From contig CAMVEM010000001.1 of the NCBI GenBank assembly GCA_947166515.1, forward strand, positions 27,015-91,014: DNA of 64,000 bases. Direction: 5' to 3'. Shown in pieces: positions 29,755 to 38,892 of the stretch (its first letter is position 1; every line of letters begins with the position of its first letter). A program made the position numbers and the translations under genes. Under the pieces are notes generated by a model that searched no databases, was not told the origin of the DNA, and saw only the letters and a list, made by a program, of their open reading frames with translations. The DNA is from an uncultured Clostridia bacterium (GTDB lineage: Bacteria > Bacillota > Clostridia > Oscillospirales > Ruminococcaceae).

Positions 29755-31599
29755 ATGGGAAAGATCATAGGCATAGACCTCGGAACCACTAACTCGTGCG
29801 TATCCGTTATAGAAGGCGGCGAAGCCACCGTCATCACAAACAGCGAAGGAAGCAGAACAACTCCTTCCGTAGTAGCGTTCACAAAGGATGGCGAGAGACT
29901 CGTAGGTCAGCTCGCAAAGAACCAGGCTGTAACCAACCCGGAAAGAACGATAATCTCCATCAAGCGCCACATGGGAAGCGACTATAAGGTAGATATCGAC
30001 GGCAAGAAGTATACACCTCAGGAAATATCCGCGATGATACTCCAGAAGCTGAAAGCAGAGGCAGAAAGCTACCTCGGCGAAAAAGTAACCGATGCGGTAA
30101 TAACCGTTCCTGCTTACTTCACCGACTCGCAGAGACAGGCAACAAAGGATGCCGGCCAGATCGCAGGACTGAAAGTTGACAGAATCATAAACGAGCCTAC
30201 AGCTGCAGCTCTCGCATACGGCATAGACAAGGAAAACGATCAGAAGATCGTCGTATATGACCTTGGCGGCGGTACATTCGATGTGTCCGTTATCGAAATA
30301 GGCGACGGCGTTCAGGAAGTTCTCGCTACCGCCGGAAACAACCACCTCGGCGGCGACGACTTCGACCAGAGAGTTATCGACTACCTCGTATCCGAGTTCA
30401 AGAAATCAGACGGAACAGACCTGCGCAACGACAAGTTCGCTATGCAGAGACTGAAAGATGAAGCTGAAAAGGCGAAGATAGCACTTTCCAACTCCACTTC
30501 CGTAAATATCAATATCCCTTATATCACAGCAGACGCTACCGGTCCGAAGCACCTGAACGTATCTCTCACAAGAGCTAAGTTCAACGAGCTCACCGCAGAC
30601 CTCGTAGAAGCAACAATGGGACCGCTGAAACAGGCGGTAAGCGACAGCGGACTCAAGCTCAGCGAGATAGATAAGATCCTGCTCGTCGGCGGTTCTACAA
30701 GAATACCCGCAGTTCAGGAAGCAGTAAAGAGTTACCTCGGCAAAGAGCCGTTCAAGGGCATCAACCCCGATGAGTGCGTTGCAATGGGCGCAGCTCTCCA
30801 GGGCGGCGTTCTGAACAAGGAAGTGACCGGACTCCTGCTGCTCGATGTTACGCCTCTGTCACTCGGTATCGAGACTCTCGGCGGTGTATGCACGAGAATG
30901 ATCGAGAGAAACACAACTATCCCTACCAAGAAGACTCAGGTATATTCCACCGCAGTAGATAATCAGCCCAGTGTTGATATCAACATTTTACAGGGCGAGC
31001 GTGAATTCGCAAAGGACAACAAGTCCATAGGCACATTCCGTCTCGACGGCATCGCTCCCGCTCCGAGAGGAGTTCCTCAGATCGAGGTAACATTCGATAT
31101 TGACGCGAACGGTATCGTAAATGTTTCCGCAAAGGACCTCGGCACAGGCAAGGAGCAGCATATAAGCATCACGGCTTCCTCCAACATGAGCAAGGAAGAT
31201 ATCGACCGCGCAGTTAAGGATGCCGAAGCGTATGCTGCAGAGGACGCCAAGAAGAAGGAAGAGATCGACACCCGCAACGAAGCCGATCAGATGGTATATC
31301 AGGTCGAGAAGTCGATGAACGATTTTGGCGATAAGGTAACACAGTCCGACAAGGATGCCGTTAACCCGAAGCTCGACGCGCTGAAGGAAGCTCTCAAGGG
31401 CAGCGACATCAACGCGATCAAGAATGCGAAGGAAGAACTCCAGAAGGCGTTCTACGAAGTCGCTCAGAAGGTATATCAGCAGACAGGCGCACAGCCGGGC
31501 GCAGCTCCCGAGCCGGACGTTTCCGGACAGGGCTCTTCAATGGGCGGCGGCTCAAACGATGACAACATCGTTGACGCTGACTATAAGGACGCGAATTAA
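29755..31599 (+). CDS. dnaK: Molecular chaperone DnaK
   Basis: [18 protein letters not shown]..., full-length Hsp70. Confidence 0.99.
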   Translation: MGKIIGIDLGTTNSCVSVIEGGEATVITNSEGSRTTPSVVAFTKDGERLVGQLAKNQAVTNPERTIISIKRHMGSDYKVDIDGKKYTPQEISAMILQKLKAEAESYLGEKVTDAVITVPAYFTDSQRQATKDAGQIAGLKVDRIINEPTAAALAYGIDKENDQKIVVYDLGGGTFDVSVIEIGDGVQEVLATAGNNHLGGDDFDQRVIDYLVSEFKKSDGTDLRNDKFAMQRLKDEAEKAKIALSNSTSVNINIPYITADATGPKHLNVSLTRAKFNELTADLVEATMGPLKQAVSDSGLKLSEIDKILLVGGSTRIPAVQEAVKSYLGKEPFKGINPDECVAMGAALQGGVLNKEVTGLLLLDVTPLSLGIETLGGVCTRMIERNTTIPTKKTQVYSTAVDNQPSVDINILQGEREFAKDNKSIGTFRLDGIAPAPRGVPQIEVTFDIDANGIVNVSAKDLGTGKEQHISITASSNMSKEDIDRAVKDAEAYAAEDAKKKEEIDTRNEADQMVYQVEKSMNDFGDKVTQSDKDAVNPKLDALKEALKGSDINAIKNAKEELQKAFYEVAQKVYQQTGAQPGAAPEPDVSGQGSSMGGGSNDDNIVDADYKDAN

Positions 31600-31734
31600 G
31601 CGGAACTCAACAGAAATAATGTATAATGAAAAGCACGGTGCTGCCGGGAAATTCCCGACAGCACAATGCTGTAATTTAAAGGCAGAATATTTTCTGCCCG
31701 TCCGGAGCATAAACTTCGGAGCAAGGGGGTAAGT

Positions 31735-32928
31735 ATGGCAGAAAAACGTGATTATTATGAGGTCCTGGGAATACAGAAGGGCGCGTCTGACGAAGAGATA
31801 AAGAAAGCATACCGCCAGATGGCGAAGAAGTATCACCCCGATCTGCACCCCGACGACCCTGAAGCTGCCGAAAAGTTCAAAGAAGTGAACGAGGCGAACG
31901 ACGTTCTGTCCGATCCTCAGAAGCGTCAGAGATACGACCAGTTCGGTCACGCAGGCGTTGACCCGTCATACGGAGCGGGCGCCGGCGGCTACGGCGGCGG
32001 ATTCGGCGGGTTCGGCGGATTTTCGTCCGGCGACGGCATCGACCTCGGTGATATATTCGATTCATTCTTCGGCGGCGGAATGGGAAGCCGTTCGTCGTCA
32101 TCGAACCCGAACGGACCAAAACGCGGCTCCGATATCTCAACAAGCTACACATTGAATTTCATGCAGGCGTGCAAGGGTTACTCCGCGTCTATCGATGTCA
32201 GCCGCTCCGAAGTCTGCGACACCTGCAACGGCAGCGGCGCCAAGCCGGGAACTACCGCAAAAACGTGTACGGAGTGCAACGGCACCGGTACGATACGCTT
32301 CAACCAGAGAACACTTTTCGGAACAATGGCCTCAACGCGCCCGTGTACAAAATGCTCCGGCAAGGGCAAGATAATAACCGACCCCTGCCAGACCTGCCGC
32401 GGCACGGGCCGCGTACAGAAGCGCCAGACGATCAATGTCAATATCCCCGCCGGTATAGACGACGGCCAGATACTCCGCGTCGCCGGGCAGGGCAACATGG
32501 GTCAGAACGGCGGTCAGCGCGGTGATCTCAACGTCCGCATAAGCGTAAAGAAGGACCCGCTGTTCGAGAGAAAGGGATTTGATGTCTGGACAGAAATTCC
32601 GATAACATATTCTCAGGCAGTGCTCGGAGATGAGATAACCGTTCCGACAATAGACGGCAATGTTACTTATACGGTACCGCCGGGAACACAGCCCGATACG
32701 GTGTTCAGACTCCGCGGAAAGGGCATACAGAAGCTCCAGCGCGAGGGCAGAGGCGACCAGCTCGTAAAAGTAACGCTCGAAGTCCCCAAAAATCTGAACA
32801 AGAAGCAGAAGGATGCGCTCGTGGCGTTTTCCGAACAGCTCACCGAAAAGAACTACGAAAAACAGACCGGCTTTGTGAACAGACTCAAAAAGTTCACAGA
32901 AGATCTGAAAAAAGGCTTCGGCATGTGA
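31735..32928 (+). CDS. dnaJ: Molecular chaperone DnaJ
   Basis: J domain with HPD (YHPDLHPDD), G/F region, four CxxCxGxG zinc motifs. Confidence 0.98.
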   Translation: MAEKRDYYEVLGIQKGASDEEIKKAYRQMAKKYHPDLHPDDPEAAEKFKEVNEANDVLSDPQKRQRYDQFGHAGVDPSYGAGAGGYGGGFGGFGGFSSGDGIDLGDIFDSFFGGGMGSRSSSSNPNGPKRGSDISTSYTLNFMQACKGYSASIDVSRSEVCDTCNGSGAKPGTTAKTCTECNGTGTIRFNQRTLFGTMASTRPCTKCSGKGKIITDPCQTCRGTGRVQKRQTINVNIPAGIDDGQILRVAGQGNMGQNGGQRGDLNVRISVKKDPLFERKGFDVWTEIPITYSQAVLGDEITVPTIDGNVTYTVPPGTQPDTVFRLRGKGIQKLQREGRGDQLVKVTLEVPKNLNKKQKDALVAFSEQLTEKNYEKQTGFVNRLKKFTEDLKKGFGM

Positions 32929-33095
32929 GATTTTGCCGCTGCGCTCGAGACTGGGGGAACCCTTTTCTGAAGAAAATGTTCTCCCCCAGACCCTTTTCCA
33001 AAAAACTTTACATATTATTTCTTATCACAGAAAAGACTATAATCTTTTCGGAATATAACAACAAAGCCCGCACAGCTGATCTGTGCGGGCTTTCA

Positions 33096-33533
33096 TTATG
33101 CTATCTTTTCGGTTTTATCGCCGTATATCTCTTCAAGATCACTTATAGCTGCGTTATGCAGCCTTGTGATGTGGCGCGAGGTATATCCGAGCTTGTCCGC
33201 TATCTGCTCCCAGGTCTCATGCAGTATGTATCGGCGCTCAATGACCGCGCGGCTGGTATTGTCTTTGAGCAAAGCGGCTATGCCCATTATCTGTTCCTTA
33301 AGATCAACAAGTCTGTCTATCTCCTTGTCGATACGGATCTCAAGATCAGCTATCTTCGCTGCATTTTTCCCCACCTTGTCGGAATAGGTCCCCTTCGGGC
33401 GGGAAATATCGTTTCCGCTTATCCGCGCCGTGCATTTCTCGGACAGTGCCCTGAGCTGGGCTATCTCTTCAAGATACAGGTTGATCCTGTCGTCGATCTC
33501 CCTGTGCGACGCAAGAAGTTTTTTAACGTCCAT
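33096..33533 (-). CDS. Phage-related sigma-factor-like/HTH protein
   Basis: Coiled coil followed by C-terminal HTH ETWEQIADKLGYTSRHITRLHNAAISDL; start MDVKK behind RBS ggagagg. Confidence 0.6.
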   Translation of the reverse strand: MDVKKLLASHREIDDRINLYLEEIAQLRALSEKCTARISGNDISRPKGTYSDKVGKNAAKIADLEIRIDKEIDRLVDLKEQIMGIAALLKDNTSRAVIERRYILHETWEQIADKLGYTSRHITRLHNAAISDLEEIYGDKTEKIA

Positions 33534-33555
33534 AATTTCCTCTCCTGACATTAAG

Positions 33556-33780
33556 TTAAATTGTTACTTTCACGACACATAAGGGACAGATCAGAAGATC
33601 TCCCGCCTCGTATGCCGAATCGCCGTCGTACAGCTCTCTTCCGCATATCCTGCACACCGCTCGCATCACTGCGATGTCGCTGCTCCGGCAGCTTCCGCAT
33701 ATATCGGACGAGATACAGTCGGGCTCATACATCCTCGACGGCTCTTCTCCGTAATGTCCGCAATTTCTGCACCTGTACAA
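33556..33780 (-). CDS. Small zinc-ribbon protein
   Basis: Multiple CxxC (CRNCG, CGSC, CRICG, CPLC). Confidence 0.55.
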   Translation of the reverse strand: MYRCRNCGHYGEEPSRMYEPDCISSDICGSCRSSDIAVMRAVCRICGRELYDGDSAYEAGDLLICPLCVVKVTI

Positions 33781-33819
33781 GCATCCTCCTTTCCGTTTCT
33801 ATCGGGGTGTCGAAACTTC

Positions 33820-33938
33820 GTTGCATTTCTGGGACAATCTCATAATAGCACTAATTGTCCCGAAAGTCAACCATTTAAACAAGATTTTTTTAAAACTTGT
33901 CGATTGTTGTTGCATTTTTGGGATATATGTGTTATAAT
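33820..33938. promoter_or_regulatory. Repeated operator-like motif plus promoter of the S24 repressor
   Basis: gttgcatttYtggga at 33820-33834 and 33909-33923; second overlaps -35 TTGCAT of a promoter with TATAAT at 33933-33938. Confidence 0.5.
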
Positions 33939-34065
33939 AGCGACAGACAAGCGTAATGAGCACTAATACAGCGTTTCTGCACGATCCGGTAGGGCCAGGG
34001 TGAATGAAAAGCCAAAAGATCCCTCCGCCTTTGAGGAAACGGGGCAATAGGTAAGGTGATATACT

Positions 34066-34692
34066 ATGAATAAAATACTCGCATCTGACAGGATAAGTCT
34101 TCGCAGAAAAGAACTCAGGCTCTCATATCAGGAGCTTGCCGACAGAACGGGCATCAGCAAATCAACTCTCCAGCGCTATGAGACCGGCGGTATAAAGAAC
34201 ATACCGCTCGAAAAGCTCGGCGTACTTGCAAAAGCGCTCGAAACCACGGAAATGTACATTCTCGGCAAGCCCGAATCCGGGAACGCCGAGCCTATAAGCA
34301 CAGGCGTATATGAAATACCCGTATTCGACAGCGTGAGCGCGGGCTTCGGGGCGTATGCTGACAGTCAGATCGTGTGCTTTATCCCGACATATATAGATCG
34401 TCCGGCTGAACACGGCGAATATCTGTGGATAAACGTCCGCGGCGACAGTATGTCGCCGAAGATCGAGGACGGCGACCGTATACTCGTCCGGCGGCTTGAC
34501 AGTGTGGAAAGCGGAAGCGTTGCTGTCGTGATGATAGATGACGAAGCGTTCGTCAAGAAGATAAAGTACGGCAAAAACTGGATAGAACTCCACTCGTTCA
34601 ATCCTTATTATCCCGTAAGGCGGCTCGAAGACGAGGAAGCCGAGCGCGTGCGCGTGGTCGGACTTGTGGTCGAAGTCAGCAAAAAGCTGTGA
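34066..34692 (+). CDS. XRE-family HTH / S24 peptidase (LexA-like) regulator
   Basis: HTH (LSYQELADRTGISKSTLQRYETGGIKNIP) and S24 domain (VRGDSMSPKIEDGDRILVRR). Confidence 0.92.
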   Translation: MNKILASDRISLRRKELRLSYQELADRTGISKSTLQRYETGGIKNIPLEKLGVLAKALETTEMYILGKPESGNAEPISTGVYEIPVFDSVSAGFGAYADSQIVCFIPTYIDRPAEHGEYLWINVRGDSMSPKIEDGDRILVRRLDSVESGSVAVVMIDDEAFVKKIKYGKNWIELHSFNPYYPVRRLEDEEAERVRVVGLVVEVSKKL

Positions 34693-34855
34693 TTTTCGCC
34701 ATACCCCCTGCCCCCTCCCCGAAGGAGAGGGGGTTCTTTTTCCTTTATGTGGTGCTTCGCCCCACACCCCGACTGTTCCGAGGCCTTAACGTCGCCTGTT
34801 TTGAGGCCTTTACCAACGAAAAATCCCCCACGAAGATCGTGGGGGATAAAACATT

Positions 34856-36235
34856 TCATGTTCTCTTACGGTCAAGTCCTGCAAGAATATCATCTATATT
34901 GTACCCGTTATCGCTGTCATCACTCAGAAGAGCGTCAAGCCTCGGTATAGAAGTGGTGGTACTCGTATTCTTTCGCGGAGTGTATTGACGTATCGTTTCC
35001 TCCGGCTCAGGAGCGGGACGCGGACGGCGGTTCTGCTGACCTGAGCCCGGTCTGAGCAGCTGAGGCCGCTGTGAATTCTGGGACTGCTGCGATCTTGCCT
35101 GCTGTGCGGCTGCGCGCGCGGCAGCTTCAGTAATATCGGAGGTCTTCTGCCTTGAAAGCTCTCCGAATACCGCAGTCTTGGATATATCGGAAGTCTTTCT
35201 GGCTGCCTTTCTAATCAGTTTTTCACTCTGCTCGAATTCCTTTTCGGCAGCTATCGCAGCGCCGCGTGTTTTCTGGATATCCTTTACGACCTGCTCGCGC
35301 ATTTTCTTCATATCTTCAAGCTCGTGAGCGGCTTTTGTCTCCTCGATAGCCTCATTGAGCTTCTTCTGCGAAAGCGGCATGGTGCTGCGCTGTTTTACAG
35401 GCTGCTGAGTCTGCTTCTGCGAGCGCGTGGGAGCCGTGAAAAGCGGATTAGGCTGCTGACGGCTGCGCGCAGCGGCAAGCTCGGCATACTCGTTCTTCGG
35501 ATCGGGAGTTGACTTTCTTCCGGTTGCAACATCGCTTGATCCGGTATCGTAAATGCCTATGCTGCTGTCGAGTGACGCCGTCCTGTACGCTTTGGCAGCC
35601 TCTGCGGTGCCGCGGCGCTCACGCGTGGGAATATTAGCGTCCGGAACATAAGTGGGGACCTCATATTGCTTCTTGACAGTTTCTATCTCCGGCGCAGGCA
35701 TGATCCTTGCCGCATATTTCACAATCTCCAGAGCAACTATTATAAGGCTCGGCGCGATCGCGATAAGAAGCATTCCGACCGGTGAAACCGCAAAGCTGAT
35801 GAGCGCTCCCCAGAAATATGAGTAGCTCATGCCTTTTGCAACTATCTGGCTCTGCGACAGTGTTATTGCCGCGCCGCTCTCGGTTATCGCGTCAAAGCTG
35901 TAAACGCCGTCAAGCAGATCGCTGCGCTCGACCTTTGCAAGTGCCGGTTTACCGTTTTCAAGGCGGAATATGACAATATTCCCCTGCTCTATCTCCGAAA
36001 AAGCGACCTGTTTTCCCATGAGCGCGGTGCCTTTTTTCAGGTCCTCGAAGACGGTGTTCCCGTCATCGAATACTAGGTCGGACTTTATAAGATAAACATT
36101 GGAGCCGAAGATGTTAGGAGTACCGTCACCCGCTGCATAAACGATTGCGGTCACACTCAGAAAAAGTGCCAAAACAAGAAATGCGGCGCATATGACTTTT
36201 AGTATTATATTGAAAATTTTATTTTTCGGACTCAT
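34856..36235 (-). CDS. Hypothetical membrane protein with signal-peptidase-like fold region
   Basis: Two TM segments flanking an S24/S26-like beta region (GNIVIFRLENGKPALAKVER), long Q-rich cytosolic tail. Confidence 0.45.
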   Translation of the reverse strand: MSPKNKIFNIILKVICAAFLVLALFLSVTAIVYAAGDGTPNIFGSNVYLIKSDLVFDDGNTVFEDLKKGTALMGKQVAFSEIEQGNIVIFRLENGKPALAKVERSDLLDGVYSFDAITESGAAITLSQSQIVAKGMSYSYFWGALISFAVSPVGMLLIAIAPSLIIVALEIVKYAARIMPAPEIETVKKQYEVPTYVPDANIPTRERRGTAEAAKAYRTASLDSSIGIYDTGSSDVATGRKSTPDPKNEYAELAAARSRQQPNPLFTAPTRSQKQTQQPVKQRSTMPLSQKKLNEAIEETKAAHELEDMKKMREQVVKDIQKTRGAAIAAEKEFEQSEKLIRKAARKTSDISKTAVFGELSRQKTSDITEAAARAAAQQARSQQSQNSQRPQLLRPGSGQQNRRPRPAPEPEETIRQYTPRKNTSTTTSIPRLDALLSDDSDNGYNIDDILAGLDRKRT

Positions 36236-36480
36236 TTTTTTCGTTCCTCTCTTGACAAAAGCGAAAAAATGTGTATAATTAATAAGGTGATATTCAACAC
36301 ACATTTATTTTATCACATTTTTTTTGAATTTGCAATAGTTTTTCACAATATTTATCTTTTTTTCGTATATTCATGCACAATATGTTGTATATGTCGGTAC
36401 AGCAGCCGCACGACGCGTACATATAAAAGCAAATTCGAATCAGCCCGGAAACAAAAACATAGCCTTACAAAATTTAATAT

Positions 36481-36528
36481 GCTGGTGTAGCTCAGTCGGT
36501 AGAGCAGCGCATTCGTAATGCGCAGGTC
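36481..36528 (+). pseudogene. Truncated tRNA-Thr(CGU): 5' half only (attL of the integrative element)
   Basis: 48 nt identical to the 5' end of the intact tRNA at 36601, ends at ggtc. Confidence 0.85.
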
Positions 36529-36600
36529 ATGGAGTACCGATAAAGTGACGCATCGGTCGGATCAAAACGTAGACTTTACAAATTTTCTAAAATTTAATAT

Positions 36601-36676
36601 GCTGGTGTAGCTCAGTCGGTAGAGCAGCGCATTCGTAATGCGCAGGTCGGGGGTTCGAGTCCGTTCACCAGCTCCA
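36601..36676 (+). tRNA. tRNA-Thr (anticodon CGU), complete, with encoded CCA
   Basis: Cloverleaf gctggtgtagctcagtcggtagagcagcgcattCGTaatgcgcaggtcgggggttcgagtccgttcaccagctcca. Confidence 0.95.
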
Positions 36677-36705
36677 GCCGAGAAGCCTCGGCACACAATA
36701 CTAGC

Positions 36706-36740
36706 TTAACCACGCGGTTTTGACTGCGTGGTTAATTTCA
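36706..36740 (+). terminator. Terminator after the element-borne tRNA-Thr
   Basis: ttaaccacgc...gcgtggttaa followed by tttc. Confidence 0.65.
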
Positions 36741-36831
36741 TAATATGTATTATTTGTAACAATTGCTGATTTATATTGAAATAAAATTCAGATTGTGGTA
36801 TAATATGTATATAAATACTGTGGAGGCGGCT

Positions 36832-38880
36832 ATGATCAGGGATATTATTGCGGAAAACGAAAACGTAACACCAAACGGAAACGAGATTGAATTATTAAAA
36901 GCACATTTTCCATCATGCTTCAGAGCTGACGGTTCATTTGATATCGAGCGATTCAAAGAGTATCTTTCTGATAAGGTGACGATAAACCACGAGGGCTATG
37001 AACTACGTTTTCTTGGAAAAAGCTATGCTAAAATGCTTGCCGCACTCGACACAGAAACTGTAATCGTTCCGGATGAAGAGAATAATTCAAAGCCAGAGAA
37101 CAGAAATAGTCAAAATGTATATATTAGCGGTGATAATCTTGACGGATTGAAACACTTGCTAAAATCATATGCCGGAGAAGTAAAATGTATATACATTGAT
37201 CCGCCTTATAATACGGGAACGGACGGCTTTGTATACAATGACAAATTTCAATTTACAGTTGAAGATCTCATGCAGAAGTTAAGCATAGATGAAAATCAAG
37301 CAAACAGGATATTAGATTTAACATCAAGAGGAAGTGCATCTCATTCTGCTTGGTTAATGTTTATGTATCCGAGATTACAACTTGCTAGAGATTTATTGAG
37401 TGAAGATGGTGTAATTTTTATTTCAATAGATGATAATGAACAGTCAAATCTCAAATTAATTTGTGATGATGTCTTTGGTGAAAATAATTTCATAGCTAAT
37501 ATAGTCATACAAGCCAATAAAAGAGGTCAAACATATAAACAACTAGCAAAAACACATGAATATCTTTTAGTTTATACTACCAAGCCCGAAACAATAATTA
37601 ATGAACTCTCAAAAAATACGGGCGCTTTTTCTAAGTGCGATGAAATAGGAGAATTTGAAGATAGAGAACTGAGAAATCGAAATCCTAAATTTGGAAGGTT
37701 TAATAGACCTAATCTGTTTTATCCTGTATATGTTAACCCTAATATAGTTGATGATTGTGGATATTCACCTGTATCACTAGAAAAAAATGAAGATTTTTGT
37801 ATTGAGGTTTATCCATATAATAGCGAAGGCGGCGAAAGTTGTTGGCGTTGGGGAACTAAGAGATTTATATCGAATTGTAGCTGTAATTCCATGCAGAGTG
37901 AAGTTGTTGCTCGAAAAAAAACAACAGGAGAGTATGGTATATATGAGAAATATAGGAAAGGAACATACAAGGCAAAAACTATTTGGTACAATGATGATAT
38001 AATTGGAGATTTATATGATGAGGATGATGATATTTGGGAAGAAACAGGGGTAATAACCGAACAAGGTTCTACAGAACTTGGAACATATGAAATGGGAAAC
38101 GTGTTCGATTTTCCGAAGCCGACTTACTTAATAAAGAAAGCATTTACCATAGGCGGTAATTCTACAGACTTATATATAGATTTCTTTTCCGGATCAGCAA
38201 CATCGGTCGAAGCTATTATGCAACTCAACATTGAAGATGATGGACACAGAAAGATAATTGCGGTTCAGCTTCCTGAAAATCTTGATGATAAATACCAAAA
38301 TGCTTCAAAATCTGATAAGCCAAAATTCAAAAATATGATTGACTTTGTTGATGAATTAGGATATCCGCATACACTTGACTATATAGGATTTGAACGGATA
38401 TTAAGAGCTTCCAAAAGGCTAAAAGATGAAAACCCAGAAACAAACGCTGATTTAGGCTTTAAACACTATACTCTCGAGGATGTATCGGCAAGCACAATTG
38501 ACAGACTGGAAAAATTCGATATTGACAGCTTTTCAGCTGATGAGACTATATTGAATAAATTTGGTGCTGATACTATTCTCACAACATGGCTTATACATGA
38601 CGGATATAAATTCACTAATCCTATGCAGGTAGTGGATCTCGCTGGATATACGGCATACTGGTGTAAGAACCACCTGTATCTTATTTATCCTGATATGTCA
38701 GAAGAAGCGGTCAAAGCTCTGATTGATAAATATAATAGCGAGGGTAGCTTTAATCCGCAGAATGTTGTAGTTTTCGGATACAGTTTTAACTATGTAAATA
38801 TGGAGAACCTTAAAACGAATGTTAAGATTCTGCGTGATTCTGAAAAGAATTTAAAAGTAAATCTCGATATCAGATACTAA
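36832..38880 (+). CDS. Type III restriction-modification methyltransferase (Mod)
   Basis: IDPPYNTGTDGFVYND, DFFSGSATSVEAIMQ; RBS tggagg before ATG at 36832. Confidence 0.93.
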   Translation: MIRDIIAENENVTPNGNEIELLKAHFPSCFRADGSFDIERFKEYLSDKVTINHEGYELRFLGKSYAKMLAALDTETVIVPDEENNSKPENRNSQNVYISGDNLDGLKHLLKSYAGEVKCIYIDPPYNTGTDGFVYNDKFQFTVEDLMQKLSIDENQANRILDLTSRGSASHSAWLMFMYPRLQLARDLLSEDGVIFISIDDNEQSNLKLICDDVFGENNFIANIVIQANKRGQTYKQLAKTHEYLLVYTTKPETIINELSKNTGAFSKCDEIGEFEDRELRNRNPKFGRFNRPNLFYPVYVNPNIVDDCGYSPVSLEKNEDFCIEVYPYNSEGGESCWRWGTKRFISNCSCNSMQSEVVARKKTTGEYGIYEKYRKGTYKAKTIWYNDDIIGDLYDEDDDIWEETGVITEQGSTELGTYEMGNVFDFPKPTYLIKKAFTIGGNSTDLYIDFFSGSATSVEAIMQLNIEDDGHRKIIAVQLPENLDDKYQNASKSDKPKFKNMIDFVDELGYPHTLDYIGFERILRASKRLKDENPETNADLGFKHYTLEDVSASTIDRLEKFDIDSFSADETILNKFGADTILTTWLIHDGYKFTNPMQVVDLAGYTAYWCKNHLYLIYPDMSEEAVKALIDKYNSEGSFNPQNVVVFGYSFNYVNMENLKTNVKILRDSEKNLKVNLDIRY

Positions 38881-38892
38881 GGGGGCGGCATT

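Noticed and set aside
36481-36676. Two tandem tRNA-Thr genes
   Set aside because: The first copy has no T-arm or 3' acceptor strand (diverges right after ggtc), so it cannot fold as a tRNA.
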